From Terramyces sp. JEL0728 (lineage: Eukaryota > Chytridiomycota > Chytridiomycetes > Rhizophydiales > Terramycetaceae), in NCBI GenBank assembly GCA_027603945.1, contig JADIIU010000015.1, forward strand, positions 62,001-126,000: a stretch of 64,000 nt of DNA, given 5' to 3'. Positions 21,047 to 31,202 of the stretch are shown piece by piece (position 1 is the first letter of the stretch; the number at the start of each line of letters is the position of its first letter). The notes beneath the pieces were generated by a model. That model worked only from the letters and a program-made list of their open reading frames with translations. It was not told the DNA's origin and did no database searches. A program made the position numbers and the translations under genes.

Positions 21047-21601
21047 TCACCTTTCATACGGCCCTTTCCCACCATACTTGGACAACAGAAATACATCTGT
21101 TATCACGATCCCCTTGTTTATCGCCTTGCACATATCATAGATAGTGCAAGCTGCCACAGATACAGCGATAATCGCTTCCATCTCCACGCCAGTCTTTCCA
21201 TCACAAATGGTTTTACTCTCAATCAAAACCGAATGGTCGCCTTCATTCAGTGTGAAGTGCAATTCCACTTTGGACAGGTTCAACTGATGGCATAGTGGTA
21301 TCAAACTGCTTGTCTGCTTTGCGGCTTGGATTCCTGATATTTGTGCTACCGTCAGCACATCTCCTTTTTTTATCTGGTTGTCTTTTACTGCATAAAACGC
21401 TTCTTTTCCCAAGAGAACTTTTCCTTGAGCATGTGCTGTCCTGCTAGTGATTGACTTTTCGCTGATATCAACCATAGCTGCCTTTCCTTGCTGATCCACA
21501 TGCGTAAATGAAGATTGCAATCTGACTGGCGGGATATTCAATTTCGACTGGAGGATCGTTTTGATTGAGCATGTACGTAATTGGCGAAAACGAGAAATCA
21601 T
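21047..21601 (-). CDS. Cyclic pyranopterin monophosphate synthase (MoaC)
   Basis: Second half-reaction of the first step of molybdenum cofactor synthesis, converting the MoaA product to cPMP. 184 residues, no intron. Core motifs: MVDISEK, ARAEG-type region (TAHAQGKV), AAKQTSSLIPLCHQL (with the catalytic CHQL), ICDGKTGVEMEAI, and TIYDMCKAINKG. The first about 30 residues are Arg/Gln-rich and fit a mitochondrial presequence. In animals MoaA and MoaC are made from one MOCS1 locus; here MoaC stands alone. ATG 21601 chosen because the frame further upstream lacks ATG. Ends with TGA. Confidence 0.95.
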   Translation of the reverse strand: MISRFRQLRTCSIKTILQSKLNIPPVRLQSSFTHVDQQGKAAMVDISEKSITSRTAHAQGKVLLGKEAFYAVKDNQIKKGDVLTVAQISGIQAAKQTSSLIPLCHQLNLSKVELHFTLNEGDHSVLIESKTICDGKTGVEMEAIIAVSVAACTIYDMCKAINKGIVITDVFLLSKYGGKGPYER

Positions 21602-21723
21602 AATTCTCAATTCGCGATTTCAAAAAAATAAATCCGTAGACTTTAAATCAAAATTGAATACGTGCCTCTAATTGAAGATTACAGCTGTGGATTCAAACCA
21701 AAAGATATAATTATATTTACAGA

Positions 21724-21945
21724 TTAATTTGGTTTGTCCGCTTTACAGTCTTTAGTCCTGAGCATCCCGTGTATTCTGATCCCTTTCGGCTGCTGTGAAT
21801 TGCTCGTGTATTTATAAGATGGCGATTGGGGTGTATTTGGTGTTTTGGGTGTTTCTTTACCGTGAGTGGGTGCGGTATTTATAGATAATTTAGGAAGCTT
21901 CTTTTTGCTTTTAGTATCTGGCAATCTAGCAGTAACTTCAGACAT
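21724..21945 (-). CDS. Small disordered hypothetical protein
   Basis: 73 residues, Pro/Lys/Thr/Ser-rich with TPKTPNTPQSP-type repeats resembling proline-directed kinase sites. No domain. It starts 45 bp from the divergent TFIIIC gene. The coding status is plausible from its position and low-complexity composition, but it could be a chance frame. Confidence 0.4.
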   Translation of the reverse strand: MSEVTARLPDTKSKKKLPKLSINTAPTHGKETPKTPNTPQSPSYKYTSNSQQPKGIRIHGMLRTKDCKADKPN

Positions 21946-21990
21946 GGTATATTTCTAATAGCGTGGAAGATTTTTTTTGTTTATCAAATA

Positions 21991-24889
21991 ATGGATGATC
22001 GGATTGTGACAAATTCAAGCAGATGGCAAGTAGATACGGATATTAATTACCAACTGGATACGATGGCTCATGAATTATCTGGATATACTGATTTAAACGA
22101 ACCTGAAGAGGACGACATGCCGCTCGGAATCCAGTACGTTTTGTTAAAACAGGCACTTAATGCAGGACGCGATGCATCAAGCAGGGCATTTTGAAAACTA
22201 CAATCAGCTATTATATGAGGATGAAGAGGATGATGCAAAGATGGAGATTGACGAGCATTTCGGACCAGATAATGAAAGTTTGTTGTCGCAAAATGTAGCC
22301 AGTTACAAACCAGTGAAAAGAAAGAGAAATAGAAAAAGGGTAGGCCATCACTAACGAGAAAATCCCAAAAAGCTATGCAAGTTTATCGGACGAATTGAAT
22401 GAAATGATGCAGCAAGCGAATCTCAGCTATATTATGGGAGATGAGGAGCAAGCACTGAATATTCTTCGAAAAGTTATCCATGAACGGCCGGATGCGCATG
22501 AAGCTTGGCTGTCTCTAGGTTATCCATCGTTTATTCAGGAATGATTTATAATAGACGTGAAGAAACCCAAAAGATGCTGGAGTGCAATATGCTAGCAGCG
22601 CATTTATCTCCAAAGAATGGCCATCTGTGGAAAATGCTGGGATGCACTTCACAGGAATTGAATAATATTGAACAGGCGACGTATTGCTTTAAAAAGGCGG
22701 TCAAATTTGATTCAGCAGACATTGAATCTCTTTGGGAACTATGTATGATATATTTGGAGCAAAAGCAAGACAGTCTGGCGATCGAAGGGTTTAATAAACT
22801 CTTGTTGATTGACAACACCAATCCTATGGTAATCAAAGAAGTTGCCAAGTTGTACAGAGAAAAGGGAGAGCAAGAGAAAGCTTTGCAGCTGTATGAAAAT
22901 TTGGAATTTCTAGATCAAAATATACCACTAAATTTGGACAAACCACTTGACGATGAATTTGAAATGGAGGAAGAGGAAGAAATAGAGGTGATGGGAACCA
23001 AAGCAATAGTGAAACAACGATTTGGATTTGAGGAAATTGATATGACGATGGACCTGTTGGTTGATTTGCAAGATTACGAAAAAGCAATTTTCGCAATGAA
23101 AAGAGGAGTAGCTAGATTACACGGATCAGATATAACGGATATCGACTATGAATCTGAACTGCAATATGAAGAAGACTATGACATCCCTTTGGAATTGTTG
23201 GTTAAGCTTGGCATTTGCCGATTTTTGCTGGGAGACGTTAGTGCTGCAAAAGTAGGTTCAATTTCACATAGATGCAATTTGAAAAACTATTTAATATTGA
23301 GGTAGATCAATATGCTCTGCTAATTTTCCATGTCGCGGAACTGTACATGAACAACGGCCAACATGAAGAAGCATTGAGATATCTCAAACATCTCTCAACC
23401 GGCATTGACTCGGATTCACCCATCATTTGGTCAAAAATTGCACAGTGCTACTTGGAATTAGAAGAATACGAAATGGCAATCGAAATGTATGAGCAAGTCT
23501 TGACATACAACCCTGATGATCTGGACATTCAAAATGCAATCATCAAGATTTACGAAGATATGGGCCAAAATGACAATGCAGAAAAGAGGCAAAAGAGATG
23601 TAATTTGTATTAAGGCTAGTTACAAGAGAATACGACAAACGCCATTCAGTGTTGACCACTTATATTCAACCGGTTTTCCAAAGCCGTGTAGATTATCAAT
23701 CGCTATTCAAATATCAAACATCCGTAAAACGAGTCGAGCCAAAGAAAATACCAGCCGATCATGGCAATAGAGATGAAGAAAACAGCTTCTTGGTTTTAAA
23801 GTTGAGGCAGCTTTCCCATTCTTTGGATATCGAAGGCAAAAGGGTAACTATCTCTAACAACAGCTGGAATATATCCGCACTTCAAAGAAGCTTATTTCCC
23901 AATTCGAAAATAATCCCAAACATTTTGTCAGAAAGTACACGAGAGATGCGCTACTGCTCAGAGATTACAAATCCCATTTTTTGGCAAATGATGACACTGT
24001 TGACCCGGAACATGAATTGAAAATGGATAAAACATTTGAAGGGATCAAATACTCTGAGTGGTACAAGTTGATCATCGAGGTGCGTTTTAACTAATGAAGC
24101 ATGTGCGTTTATTAGCAGTCGAGGGGAGAGACGGAGAAGCATTCCAAGTGTTGAAAAATGCACACAACTCGGAGATCTACTTTCCTGATTATAAAAAGCG
24201 CCAACAGCTGAAACTATTATGTATTGGTAAGGGGTCGTTAACAAGCAATTTCGATCTACAATAACAATGCTGAAAGGGCAGCGCAATACTGCAGATGGTA
24301 TTGCCATGAAGGTCCGTATCTAGCTGACGGAGTTCGATTATACTGTGCAGTCTTGTCAGAGTAAAAGTTTCTTGACAATAGATCTACCACAGCTTTTGCA
24401 AATAGTGCTACTCAAAAATATTTAATGAGACATATAGCCAAATTGACTAGTGCTGAAGAAGAGGCACATGCGCACTTGTATACTCTGTTTGGACACACAC
24501 ATTTGATTAGCAAAAACTACCAAATGTCAATCCAGTACTACTTGAAAGCCAGAAGCATCCTGCCAGACGACCCGGTTATCAATCTGTGTCTAGGTGTATC
24601 TTTTATCCACCGTGCCTTCCATAAAGCTGAAAGGAGGAGCGATCATCTGATCAAAGGATTTACTTTTTTGACACACTACAGAAGGCTGAAAAATGATTGT
24701 GAAAGTGATTATAACATCGCCAGGGCGTTCCATCACATTGGCCTCCTGCATATCGCAACACCGTTTTACGAAAGGTGCCTGCAGACAGAGTATTCTCTTG
24801 AAGCCGCATACAACCTCCATCTAATCTACGTCGAGTGTGGGTCATATCAGCTGGCAAAGCAGATATTGAAGCAGTACTGCACATTCTAA
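21991..24889 (+). CDS. TFIIIC TPR subunit (Tfc4/Sfc4/GTF3C3)
   Basis: 906 residues in ten exons; introns 22134-22152, 22340-22358, 22519-22538, 23252-23271, 23600-23619, 23844-23863, 24080-24099, 24227-24245 and 24361-24381. Acidic N-terminus, a basic patch (KRKRNRKR) before residue 120, then tetratricopeptide repeats in two blocks (LNEMMQQANLSYIMGDEEQA, WKMLGCTSQELNNIEQATYCF, WSKIAQCYLELEEYEMAIEMY). The C-terminus NIARAFHHIGLLHIATPFYERCL matches the conserved Tfc4 end. The subunit bridges TFIIIC bound at tRNA-gene box A to TFIIIB for RNA polymerase III. Nine micro-introns all join in phase. Confidence 0.92.
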
Positions 24890-24924
24890 AATTAAAACAT
24901 ATTTTATTAAACATCTAGAAAATA

Positions 24925-25371
24925 TTAATTATAGTCGCTATCCATAAAACGATTTCGCTTTTGTTCTGGGTAAAAATCATTCATTCTTGCAAAAGAATTC
25001 TGTTCGCTCCCCCACCTGCGTTTATTAGAGTCTTGCTGAAAAGTTTCTGGAGGTGTAGGCAAGTTTTCTGGCAATATTGGATTGAAAATAGGTATATGTG
25101 GAACTTGTATTTCATGATCGGCAGTATGCTTTGTATTGGTCATTTCGGTATGCTTGCTCTGAATAAATCTCATCAACTCTTGTACAGACACTGTTTGGTT
25201 GTTTGACTTTTCAACGAAATCCCATACGTCAGACAGAGCGGTTTCGTAGCCAGAGTTGTATGAGCGTTTGGACTGGTTGAGTGATTCTTTGTAGAGCAGA
25301 GCTACTGAATTTGCAGCGACTTTAAAAGCATTCATCATATCAGCCTCATTGTTTTTGTGGTCCTTGTCCAT
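24925..25371 (-). CDS. HAPSTR1 (C16orf72)-like protein
   Basis: 148 residues. The segment MNAFKVAANSVALLYKES followed by Q..RSYNSGYETAL, a VWDFVEK helix and QELMRFI corresponds closely to the human C16orf72/HAPSTR1 core (FQNAATAVTNLYKES, HQRSFDIG, LISFL). A short KR-rich C-terminus (QKRNRFMDSD) also matches the human THKRNR end. In human cells HAPSTR1 works with the ligase HUWE1 in stress signalling. The middle is Pro-rich. ATG 25371 is used since the open frame further upstream begins without ATG. Confidence 0.75.
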   Translation of the reverse strand: MDKDHKNNEADMMNAFKVAANSVALLYKESLNQSKRSYNSGYETALSDVWDFVEKSNNQTVSVQELMRFIQSKHTEMTNTKHTADHEIQVPHIPIFNPILPENLPTPPETFQQDSNKRRWGSEQNSFARMNDFYPEQKRNRFMDSDYN

Positions 25372-25723
25372 TTTTGCAGTTGAGAAGTAAAGTTTTTTCT
25401 TTGATTGGCTGTTTGAGGGAACGGTCACGTGCTACACAGACAAGTATCTGCTGTGATATATCTACTAGATATTAGCATGCAGGTGGAAATATATCCCAAG
25501 CCTATCACTTGTGAAGATCTGCGTGGAGGATGGTTTTGAACAGGTCAAGCCCATGGATAAAACTTTGACTGCAGTAATCCGAAAGAGTTCTCGCAGTCAT
25601 CTCATCAAATTATCTGCTTTCTAAAACATGTTTGTTTCTTTCATTTTCAAGTTTATATCATAATCATCATATTAGTTTATTCCAGTCTTTATAGATGAGA
25701 TTATATTAAAATAATATAAAATA
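25372..25723. other. Intergenic region with a decayed copy of the TTC27 5' end
   Basis: 352 bp without a supported gene. The part at 25574-25622 resembles 26776-26834 (see the pseudogene entry). The remainder is A/T-rich 3' flank of the orphan gene at 25724. Confidence 0.45.
25574..25622 (+). pseudogene. Degenerate duplicate of TTC27 5' segment
   Basis: The first 21 bases (GTAATCCGAAAGAGTTCTCGC) differ by one base from those at 26776, and the following 28 bases align to 26807-26834 with small gaps. In the downstream copy the matching sequence reads as an intron followed by an exon of TTC27 (YLISNHPAFQ); here the exon frame is broken by deletions. Confidence 0.5.
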
Positions 25724-26215
25724 TTAAACAGCGTCTAAGCTTACTCTTTTTTCCAGTAAAGCGTCCTTTAGTTCTATCAAGTTTTTCAAATCTTCACTCT
25801 TTTTACTATGTTCTTCTACAACCATCTTTCTTTTTTCCAGTAAAGCGTCCTTTTGTACTATCAAGCTTTTCATACCTATATTTATATTCCTCTTTTCTGC
25901 GACATCCTTTGATAATTTCTGTATTTGCTGTTGGTATGCTTCATCTGTAATTGCTGGCAACAATAACAATAGTGCACCACAACAGTAAGATTCATCGTTG
26001 CAACCTTCAAAGTTTAACAACCAACTCATGGCAAACCACAACACCACAAGCGCCAATAGAAAAAGTGGGAAACAGTTTGAAATAAGTACATCTTGGTATT
26101 TGGATGAATCTTTGATAATCAAACACAATCCAGGGAGATTGGAGATAACCAAAAATATAAATAATCGTATCATAATTTTGAAGTTGCTGATCCTAATTTC
26201 TTTAGTTCTATCCAT
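25724..26215 (-). CDS. Orphan two-helix membrane protein with coiled-coil repeat
   Basis: 163 residues. Two hydrophobic segments (residues about 15-33, IMIRLFIFLVISNLPGLCLI; about 49-68, FPLFLLALVVLWFAMSWLL) are followed by a Cys pair and a charged coiled coil. The coil contains a 28-residue direct repeat ending KDALLEKR. The underlying DNA repeats too (25746-25781, 25830-25865). No family is recognised. Composition is more A/T-rich than neighbours and no micro-intron is apparent, both unusual here. Lies between two copies of the TTC27 5' segment, so it may be a recent arrival. Confidence 0.55.
   Translation of the reverse strand: MDRTKEIRISNFKIMIRLFIFLVISNLPGLCLIIKDSSKYQDVLISNCFPLFLLALVVLWFAMSWLLNFEGCNDESYCCGALLLLLPAITDEAYQQQIQKLSKDVAEKRNINIGMKSLIVQKDALLEKRKMVVEEHSKKSEDLKNLIELKDALLEKRVSLDAV
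25746..25865. repeat. Imperfect direct repeat within the orphan membrane gene
   Basis: Two copies of about 36 bp (25746-25781 and 25830-25865) begin with the identical CTTTTTTCCAGTAAAGCG, spaced 84 bp (28 codons), with a few substitutions near the end. They encode the repeated KDALLEKR coiled-coil heptads. Confidence 0.75.
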
Positions 26216-26393
26216 ATTGTCGCTCAATTAGTTGAATTGCAGTGAAAGTTGGTTATATGAACTACCTAATGTTAAAGTTAATATAACGTGATATCCTATT
26301 TTATAACATGATCCACGAAATTCCATTGTAAAGAATAATGTCACATGCAAACTCTTAGACACACGTGACTTTTTGTTATAAATTAGGGTTTCA

Positions 26394-26639
26394 ATGATTC
26401 GCCACAAAATGGTGTTTCCTTTAAATATAAGGGAAAAAAGTGGGCCAGATAGTGATGAATTACTCGAACTCATAAAGATAATAGGAACAGACAAGGAAGA
26501 TCATGTGAAGAATAACTTCAAGAGTGTTCATAATGCTTTGAATTATATATACAAAGATAGAAATGAAGGAGAGAAGATTAACTCTTCAATACTATTTGAA
26601 AATACTGAAATCGAACTTTGCTATACAAAAGGGCGTTAA
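26394..26639 (+). CDS. Orphan 81-residue hypothetical protein
   Basis: Continuous frame from ATG 26394 encoding a charged, helix-rich protein (SGPDSDELLELIKIIGTDKE...). No recognised motif, signal peptide or membrane segment. It lies in the same A/T-rich cassette as the divergent membrane protein gene at 25724-26215 and has no micro-intron. Coding status moderately supported. Confidence 0.4.
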   Translation: MIRHKMVFPLNIREKSGPDSDELLELIKIIGTDKEDHVKNNFKSVHNALNYIYKDRNEGEKINSSILFENTEIELCYTKGR

Positions 26640-26728
26640 TAAAACTCATTGTCAAGATTTGTACATTTATTCAATTCAAATTCCATGTGTATTGGAGCAG
26701 ATATATCAAGCAATGAGCCATAGTATTT

Positions 26729-26916
26729 GATGTGAGAGAGATTGAATGGATTCAAGACATCCTTATTCGATTGCCGTAATCCGAAAGGGTTCTCGCGTGC
26801 ATTCAGTTATCTCATATCAAATCATCCTGCTTTCCAAACAGCTTTAAAGCATAACCTTCCAATTTGTTCTAGAGAAATCCTGGCATTAACTTGCAATTTT
26901 TTGAAAAAAACAAAAA
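26729..26916 (+). other. Probable 5' coding portion of TTC27 (out of frame with the main model)
   Basis: Reading GTG AGA GAG ATT GAA TGG... then a 31-nt intron candidate (26776-26806) gives IEWIQDILIRLP joined to YLISNHPAFQTALKHNLPI and on to CNFLKKTK. This has the length and character of the TTC27 N-terminus that precedes the WTGP motif. It is one base out of frame with MIIQHEF at 26917, the shift falling in the A-rich run 26904-26917. Either a homopolymer base is missing or the start lies downstream. No ATG was found in frame upstream. Confidence 0.4.
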
Positions 26917-29291
26917 ATGATTATCCAGCATGAATTCAAGGATTATTATTTTCAGAGTATTAATGAGACCAAAGACTTTATCTTGTCAAAGGAAATCAAA
27001 TACGAATTAGCGGAATCTTGTCTGAATGCATTCATTCAAGCTGGATGGACTGGACCAAGCTTGGAATTTAAAACTAACGAGCATATCAAAGTAAATATTT
27101 CTTAATTACAGAATGCGCCAGCTGTAATTGATTGTAATATTAGGATTGGGATAAAATTTGGTTGCAGGAATTGACTTTTGATGGAGAAGATTGCTACCCA
27201 TTGGTCCAAGAACCATTCTTATTGTGGGTTGCAAAAATTGTGTTTTTGGAGAGCGACAGAGTAATCTCTATTAATCTAGCTGCTGCTAAAATACCGCACC
27301 GCATTCATGATCCAGCGAATTCTGGATAACCCGTCTTTTACTCTGCAAAATATCATTTTGGAATCATTAAATTCATGTATTTGGCTATTAAATTAGATGA
27401 GCCAGAAGATAGCGCAGAAGCGAGAGCTAGATACTACTTGGAATTGGGAGTTGTTCACCATTACTATGCACAAGATCAAAAAGCATTCAATTATTTCAAG
27501 CAGGCACAAGAGGCATCCGGCTTGCAATGGGATATGACTGGTGTACTTGGAAAGAGAACGAAATTCCAAACCTTTGAAACTTCACAGCTTGTTATTGAAG
27601 CATCGTCAAAGTTATCCACAAACGAATCTGCCAAGAACACTCCTAAAAAGCTTGAATTGAATGATGACACTTTATTAGAAACAATTGAATTTACAGAGTC
27701 GGAAAAAGACAATGATAAATTATCTGGAAACTTGAATGCTATCGATCAAACTATTTTACTAGGCTTCTGTCTAAATGTCAAAAACACTAACCCGACTGAT
27801 GGTCTAACTACTGAAGAAATGTTCCCGTATGTTACTAGAGTATTGAAGAATCCAAATAACTGGATGATTACTACTATGGCGTTGATTCTCCGCTCCAGAT
27901 TGGAATCAAAAAAATCAAGAACTGTTGAAAGATCGGTTTTACAGTTGCAAACGCTAGTAGACCAATGGAAACATTTACCAGAGGATGCCCCAGTAGAAGA
28001 ACGTTTAGCCCATTTTTACTCTTTGTTGCTTCCTTCAAAATGGGAAATGGAGAAAGAACTGGGAGAAAGATATGTTTCTATTGGAGTTACTAGATCTGCC
28101 CTGGAAATCTTTGAAAGACTAGAGCTATGGGAAAATGTTATTCAATGTCATCAAATGCTCGAACAGACAAAGAAAGCTGAAGAATTAATAAGAAGTCTGT
28201 TAGAAACGAATAATTCGCCAAAGTTATGGTGTTTATTGGGTGATGTTACTGAAGAAGTTTCGCACTATGAAAAAGCATGGGAAATATCTGGAAACCGGTT
28301 TGCAAGGGCAATGAGATCGCTTGGATCTTATTATTTCCGTGTTGAAAATGTAAATATTGTTGATTCTAGTATCAAAAGAGCTTGGAGTGTTATCAAAAAG
28401 CTGTTGCTCTAAATGCTCTGTTTGAAAGTTCATGGTTTGTTTTGGGCTGTGCAGCATTAAGAGTTGAAAATGATGAAGTGGCAGCCCAAGCGTTTGCTAG
28501 AGTAACAACACTAGATTCTGATAATGCTGAAGCATGGAACAACTTGGCATCCATATACATCAAGCAAAAGAAACTCGTTGAAGCCTTCAGATGTTTAAGG
28601 GAGGCATTAAAGAGCAAATATGATGCAGGAAACATCTGGGAAAACTATCTGTTTGTTGCAGTAGATATTGGAGAATTTTCTGAAGCTATCAGAGCAGCCG
28701 AAAGAGTCTTTAGTATTCGTATTGAAAGTGAAAAATTAAAGAACACAGCTGTTGATGCTCCAGTAACTTGGATTAATCCTAGGTTATCGATGTTATTGCA
28801 ACTGCGATTATCAAAGGTGTTTCAGATGCCAATGAGCAAAGCAGCAGCAAGCATGCTGGTAAATTTGCCAGCCTCTTGGATCTCATCACATCCAAATACT
28901 CTAGTTACAAAGTATTTGAAATATGTGCAAAGTTTTACAAGTACACTGGCGAATTAGATCTATGGCTAGACTGTTCTATCAAAGGGTATCGCCATTTATT
29001 ACACGATCCATTGGTGAATGAAAACGCTGAGGCATTCAGGATACTTGCACATGCCGCAGTTGAGCTCTCTAATCGTTACTGCCAGTGCAAAGATTTAAAG
29101 TACAAGAATAGAATGGGAGAAGATGTATCTGTATGTGCCGATTGGGCATACCAAGCCAAAATGGCTGTCAAGTCAGTTATTAGCAAGACAAAGGTAATGT
29201 GACTCTCATTTAGGCAACGTACGATGGAACCAGTGCTTATGAAGCGCTTCAAGAACAGTTGAAATTTGCGATTGAAAAGTCAAGAGAATAA
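26917..29291 (+). CDS. TTC27: TTC27 (Emw1-like) tetratricopeptide protein
   Basis: 744 residues from ATG 26917 in eight exons; introns 27091-27111, 27124-27143, 27261-27279, 27377-27396, 28350-28369, 28763-28782 and 29194-29213. Matches to human TTC27 are dense: GWTGPSLEF, LTGVLGKRTKFQ-like (MTGVLGKRTKF), LELNDDTLLETI, ALILRSRLE, SALEIFERLELWENVI, LWCLLGDV, the TPR core DSDNAEAWNNLASIYIK, and WENYLFVAVDIGEFSEAIRA. The yeast homologue acts in cell-wall integrity; molecular function is poorly defined. The second exon is only 12 nt (27112-27123) between two micro-introns. The 5' end is probably longer (see 26729-26916). Confidence 0.93.
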
Positions 29292-29461
29292 ATTATAATT
29301 GAATACGCGATTTATCTTATTGGTGTTCTAGTTACTGCGCAACAATTATCCTTACCAATGTTTCTCCATGTTCATTGGCTGAAAAAAATTATCCGGAGTG
29401 GCGCAGGGCAAAGCTGGATTGTTCAAGTAAAAAAAATCAGCGAGTTCTTTTACGTTTTAAA

Positions 29462-29883
29462 ATGGTAAGACAGAGATTGTCGTGATATTTTGCAGTTTTC
29501 AGCGACGATTCAGCAACATAGAGCAGTAACTAATGCTAGGTCAACATCCCAAAGACTCGCAACACCTTCTGCAAAGGAAAGGAATGCAGAAAGCACACTC
29601 CACACAAAGTTACTCAATACAAGACCGGTAAAGCTTCACTTTTCGCACAAGGAAAGCGTCGTTATGACAGAAAACAATCCGGATTTGGTGGTCAAACTAA
29701 GCCTGTGTTCCACAAAAAGGCCAAGACTACCAAGAAGATTGTATTGCGTCTTGAATGCTCCGTCTGCAAATATAAGCATCAATTAGCTATTAAACGTTGT
29801 AAGCACTTTGAATTGGGTGGTGACAAGAAGAACAAGGTAAGATTAAGCGTGACTAATCTCAGGGTGCTGCTCTTCAATTCTAA
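29462..29883 (+). CDS. RPL42: 60S ribosomal protein eL42
   Basis: Exactly the family length, 106 residues. Exon 1 is only the ATG; a 75-nt intron follows (29465-29539), then [19 protein letters not shown], a [10 protein letters not shown] segment, [10 protein letters not shown] and [15 protein letters not shown], and after a 26-nt intron (29837-29862) the end GAALQF. Two CxxC-type pairs form the zinc site. The first intron is by far the longest of the window and sits directly after the start codon, as often in ribosomal protein genes. Highly secure. Confidence 0.97.
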
Positions 29884-29978
29884 GTTTATCAGTTGTCGTA
29901 ATATATACTGTTACAAATTAAGAGTGGATTTCAAGTTTTTAAAGTGAGGAACATGCGTTCATGTAACCAGTGTCTCGG

Positions 29979-31036
29979 ATGGGATTTATAATGCTAGACG
30001 TATTGCGGTTTAATGAGTGGCTAGATTCTTTAATGCAATCTGACAAACAAACCACTCCTGACCAGTATTTCACATCCACCACACCTCCGGCGAATCTGAA
30101 ATCAATTTCAAGCAAAGTCCAAGAATTCATCACTTTGAATAAGCAGAAAGACAAAAGGATTGTGCTAATTACCTCTGGCGGAACCACGGGTAATTTGTTT
30201 TTAACGAGTTCCTCTTGAAAACCAAACAGTAAGGTTCCTGGATAATTTCAGTGCAGGAACTAGAGGTGCAACATCTGCAGAACACTTTATTGAAGCAGGT
30301 TACGCTGTGATTTTTCTGCATCGTCAATACTCGTTGGAACCATATACACGCCATTACACCCACTCAACAAACTGTTTCTTGGATCTATTAGAAGTAGATA
30401 ACAACAATGTCAAGGTTACTGCAGACCACGTAAAGGAATTGAAAACCATTATCGGAAAATACAACAAAGCCAAGAGCGAATCACTGCTGCTAAAGATTAA
30501 TTTCACTACGGTATCCGAGTATTTGTTTTTGCTGAAGGAGTTTACTTTGTTGCTGGATCAAATGGGCAAAATGGCCGTAATTGAAATTAATTACAGATGT
30601 TTTACTTGGCTGCTGCAGTTTCTGATTTCTTTATCCCGCAGTACAAGATGGTAACTCCCAGCTTATTTAGGTCGAGCACAAAATTCAATCGAGCAATGGA
30701 GGGCTTTCTCTTGTCCTTGATCAGGTACCAAAAATCATTCAGCCGCTGGTAAAGGAATGGGCTAAAAATGCATTCACAGTCTCTTTCAAACTAGAAACCG
30801 ATTCAGATTTGCTGGTCAGTAAATCCAAAGGAGCACTCGCGAAATATGGCCACCAAATTGTGATTGGGAATATGCTCCACACTCGCAAGCATATTGTGTG
30901 GTTCATCGGAAAAGATTTTGAAAAGGAAATCAGACTATCCGATGACGAAGTCAAGAGTGAAGCGGAGATTGAAAGGTATATCATCGAGGAGCTGATTCAG
31001 CTGCATAACAGATGGATATCTACAAAGGCACTTTGA
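29979..31036 (+). CDS. PPCS: Phosphopantothenate-cysteine ligase
   Basis: Joins cysteine to 4'-phosphopantothenate in coenzyme A synthesis. 332 residues in four exons; introns 30190-30208, 30577-30596 and 30651-30670. Seen: nucleotide loop TSGGTTVPLE, NFSAGTRGATSAEHFI, the hallmark LAAAVSDFFIP (its small exon is 54 nt between two 20-nt introns), EHKIQSSNGGL, SFKLETD, and the ALAKYGHQIVIGN stretch. This is the eukaryotic stand-alone type, not fused to a decarboxylase as in bacteria. ATG 29979 begins the frame; 29991 is also possible. Confidence 0.95.
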
Positions 31037-31202
31037 GTACGGACACGCTCATTGCATTCTTTAATAAAATCAATATGGAATCATTAAACCTGTAGCTGGG
31101 AGTATTTGAAATTTACCGTCTTGTCCTCTTCACGTTCTGTGCTCGGGATCTCCCAAAAGAGAATCCAAAAATTCCTCCACCAGAATTTTGTAGAAATTTA
31201 GA

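Noticed and set aside
29465..29539. Possible intronic snoRNA in the long eL42 intron
   Set aside because: A C-box-like GTGATAT is visible but no D box or terminal stem; too weak to call.
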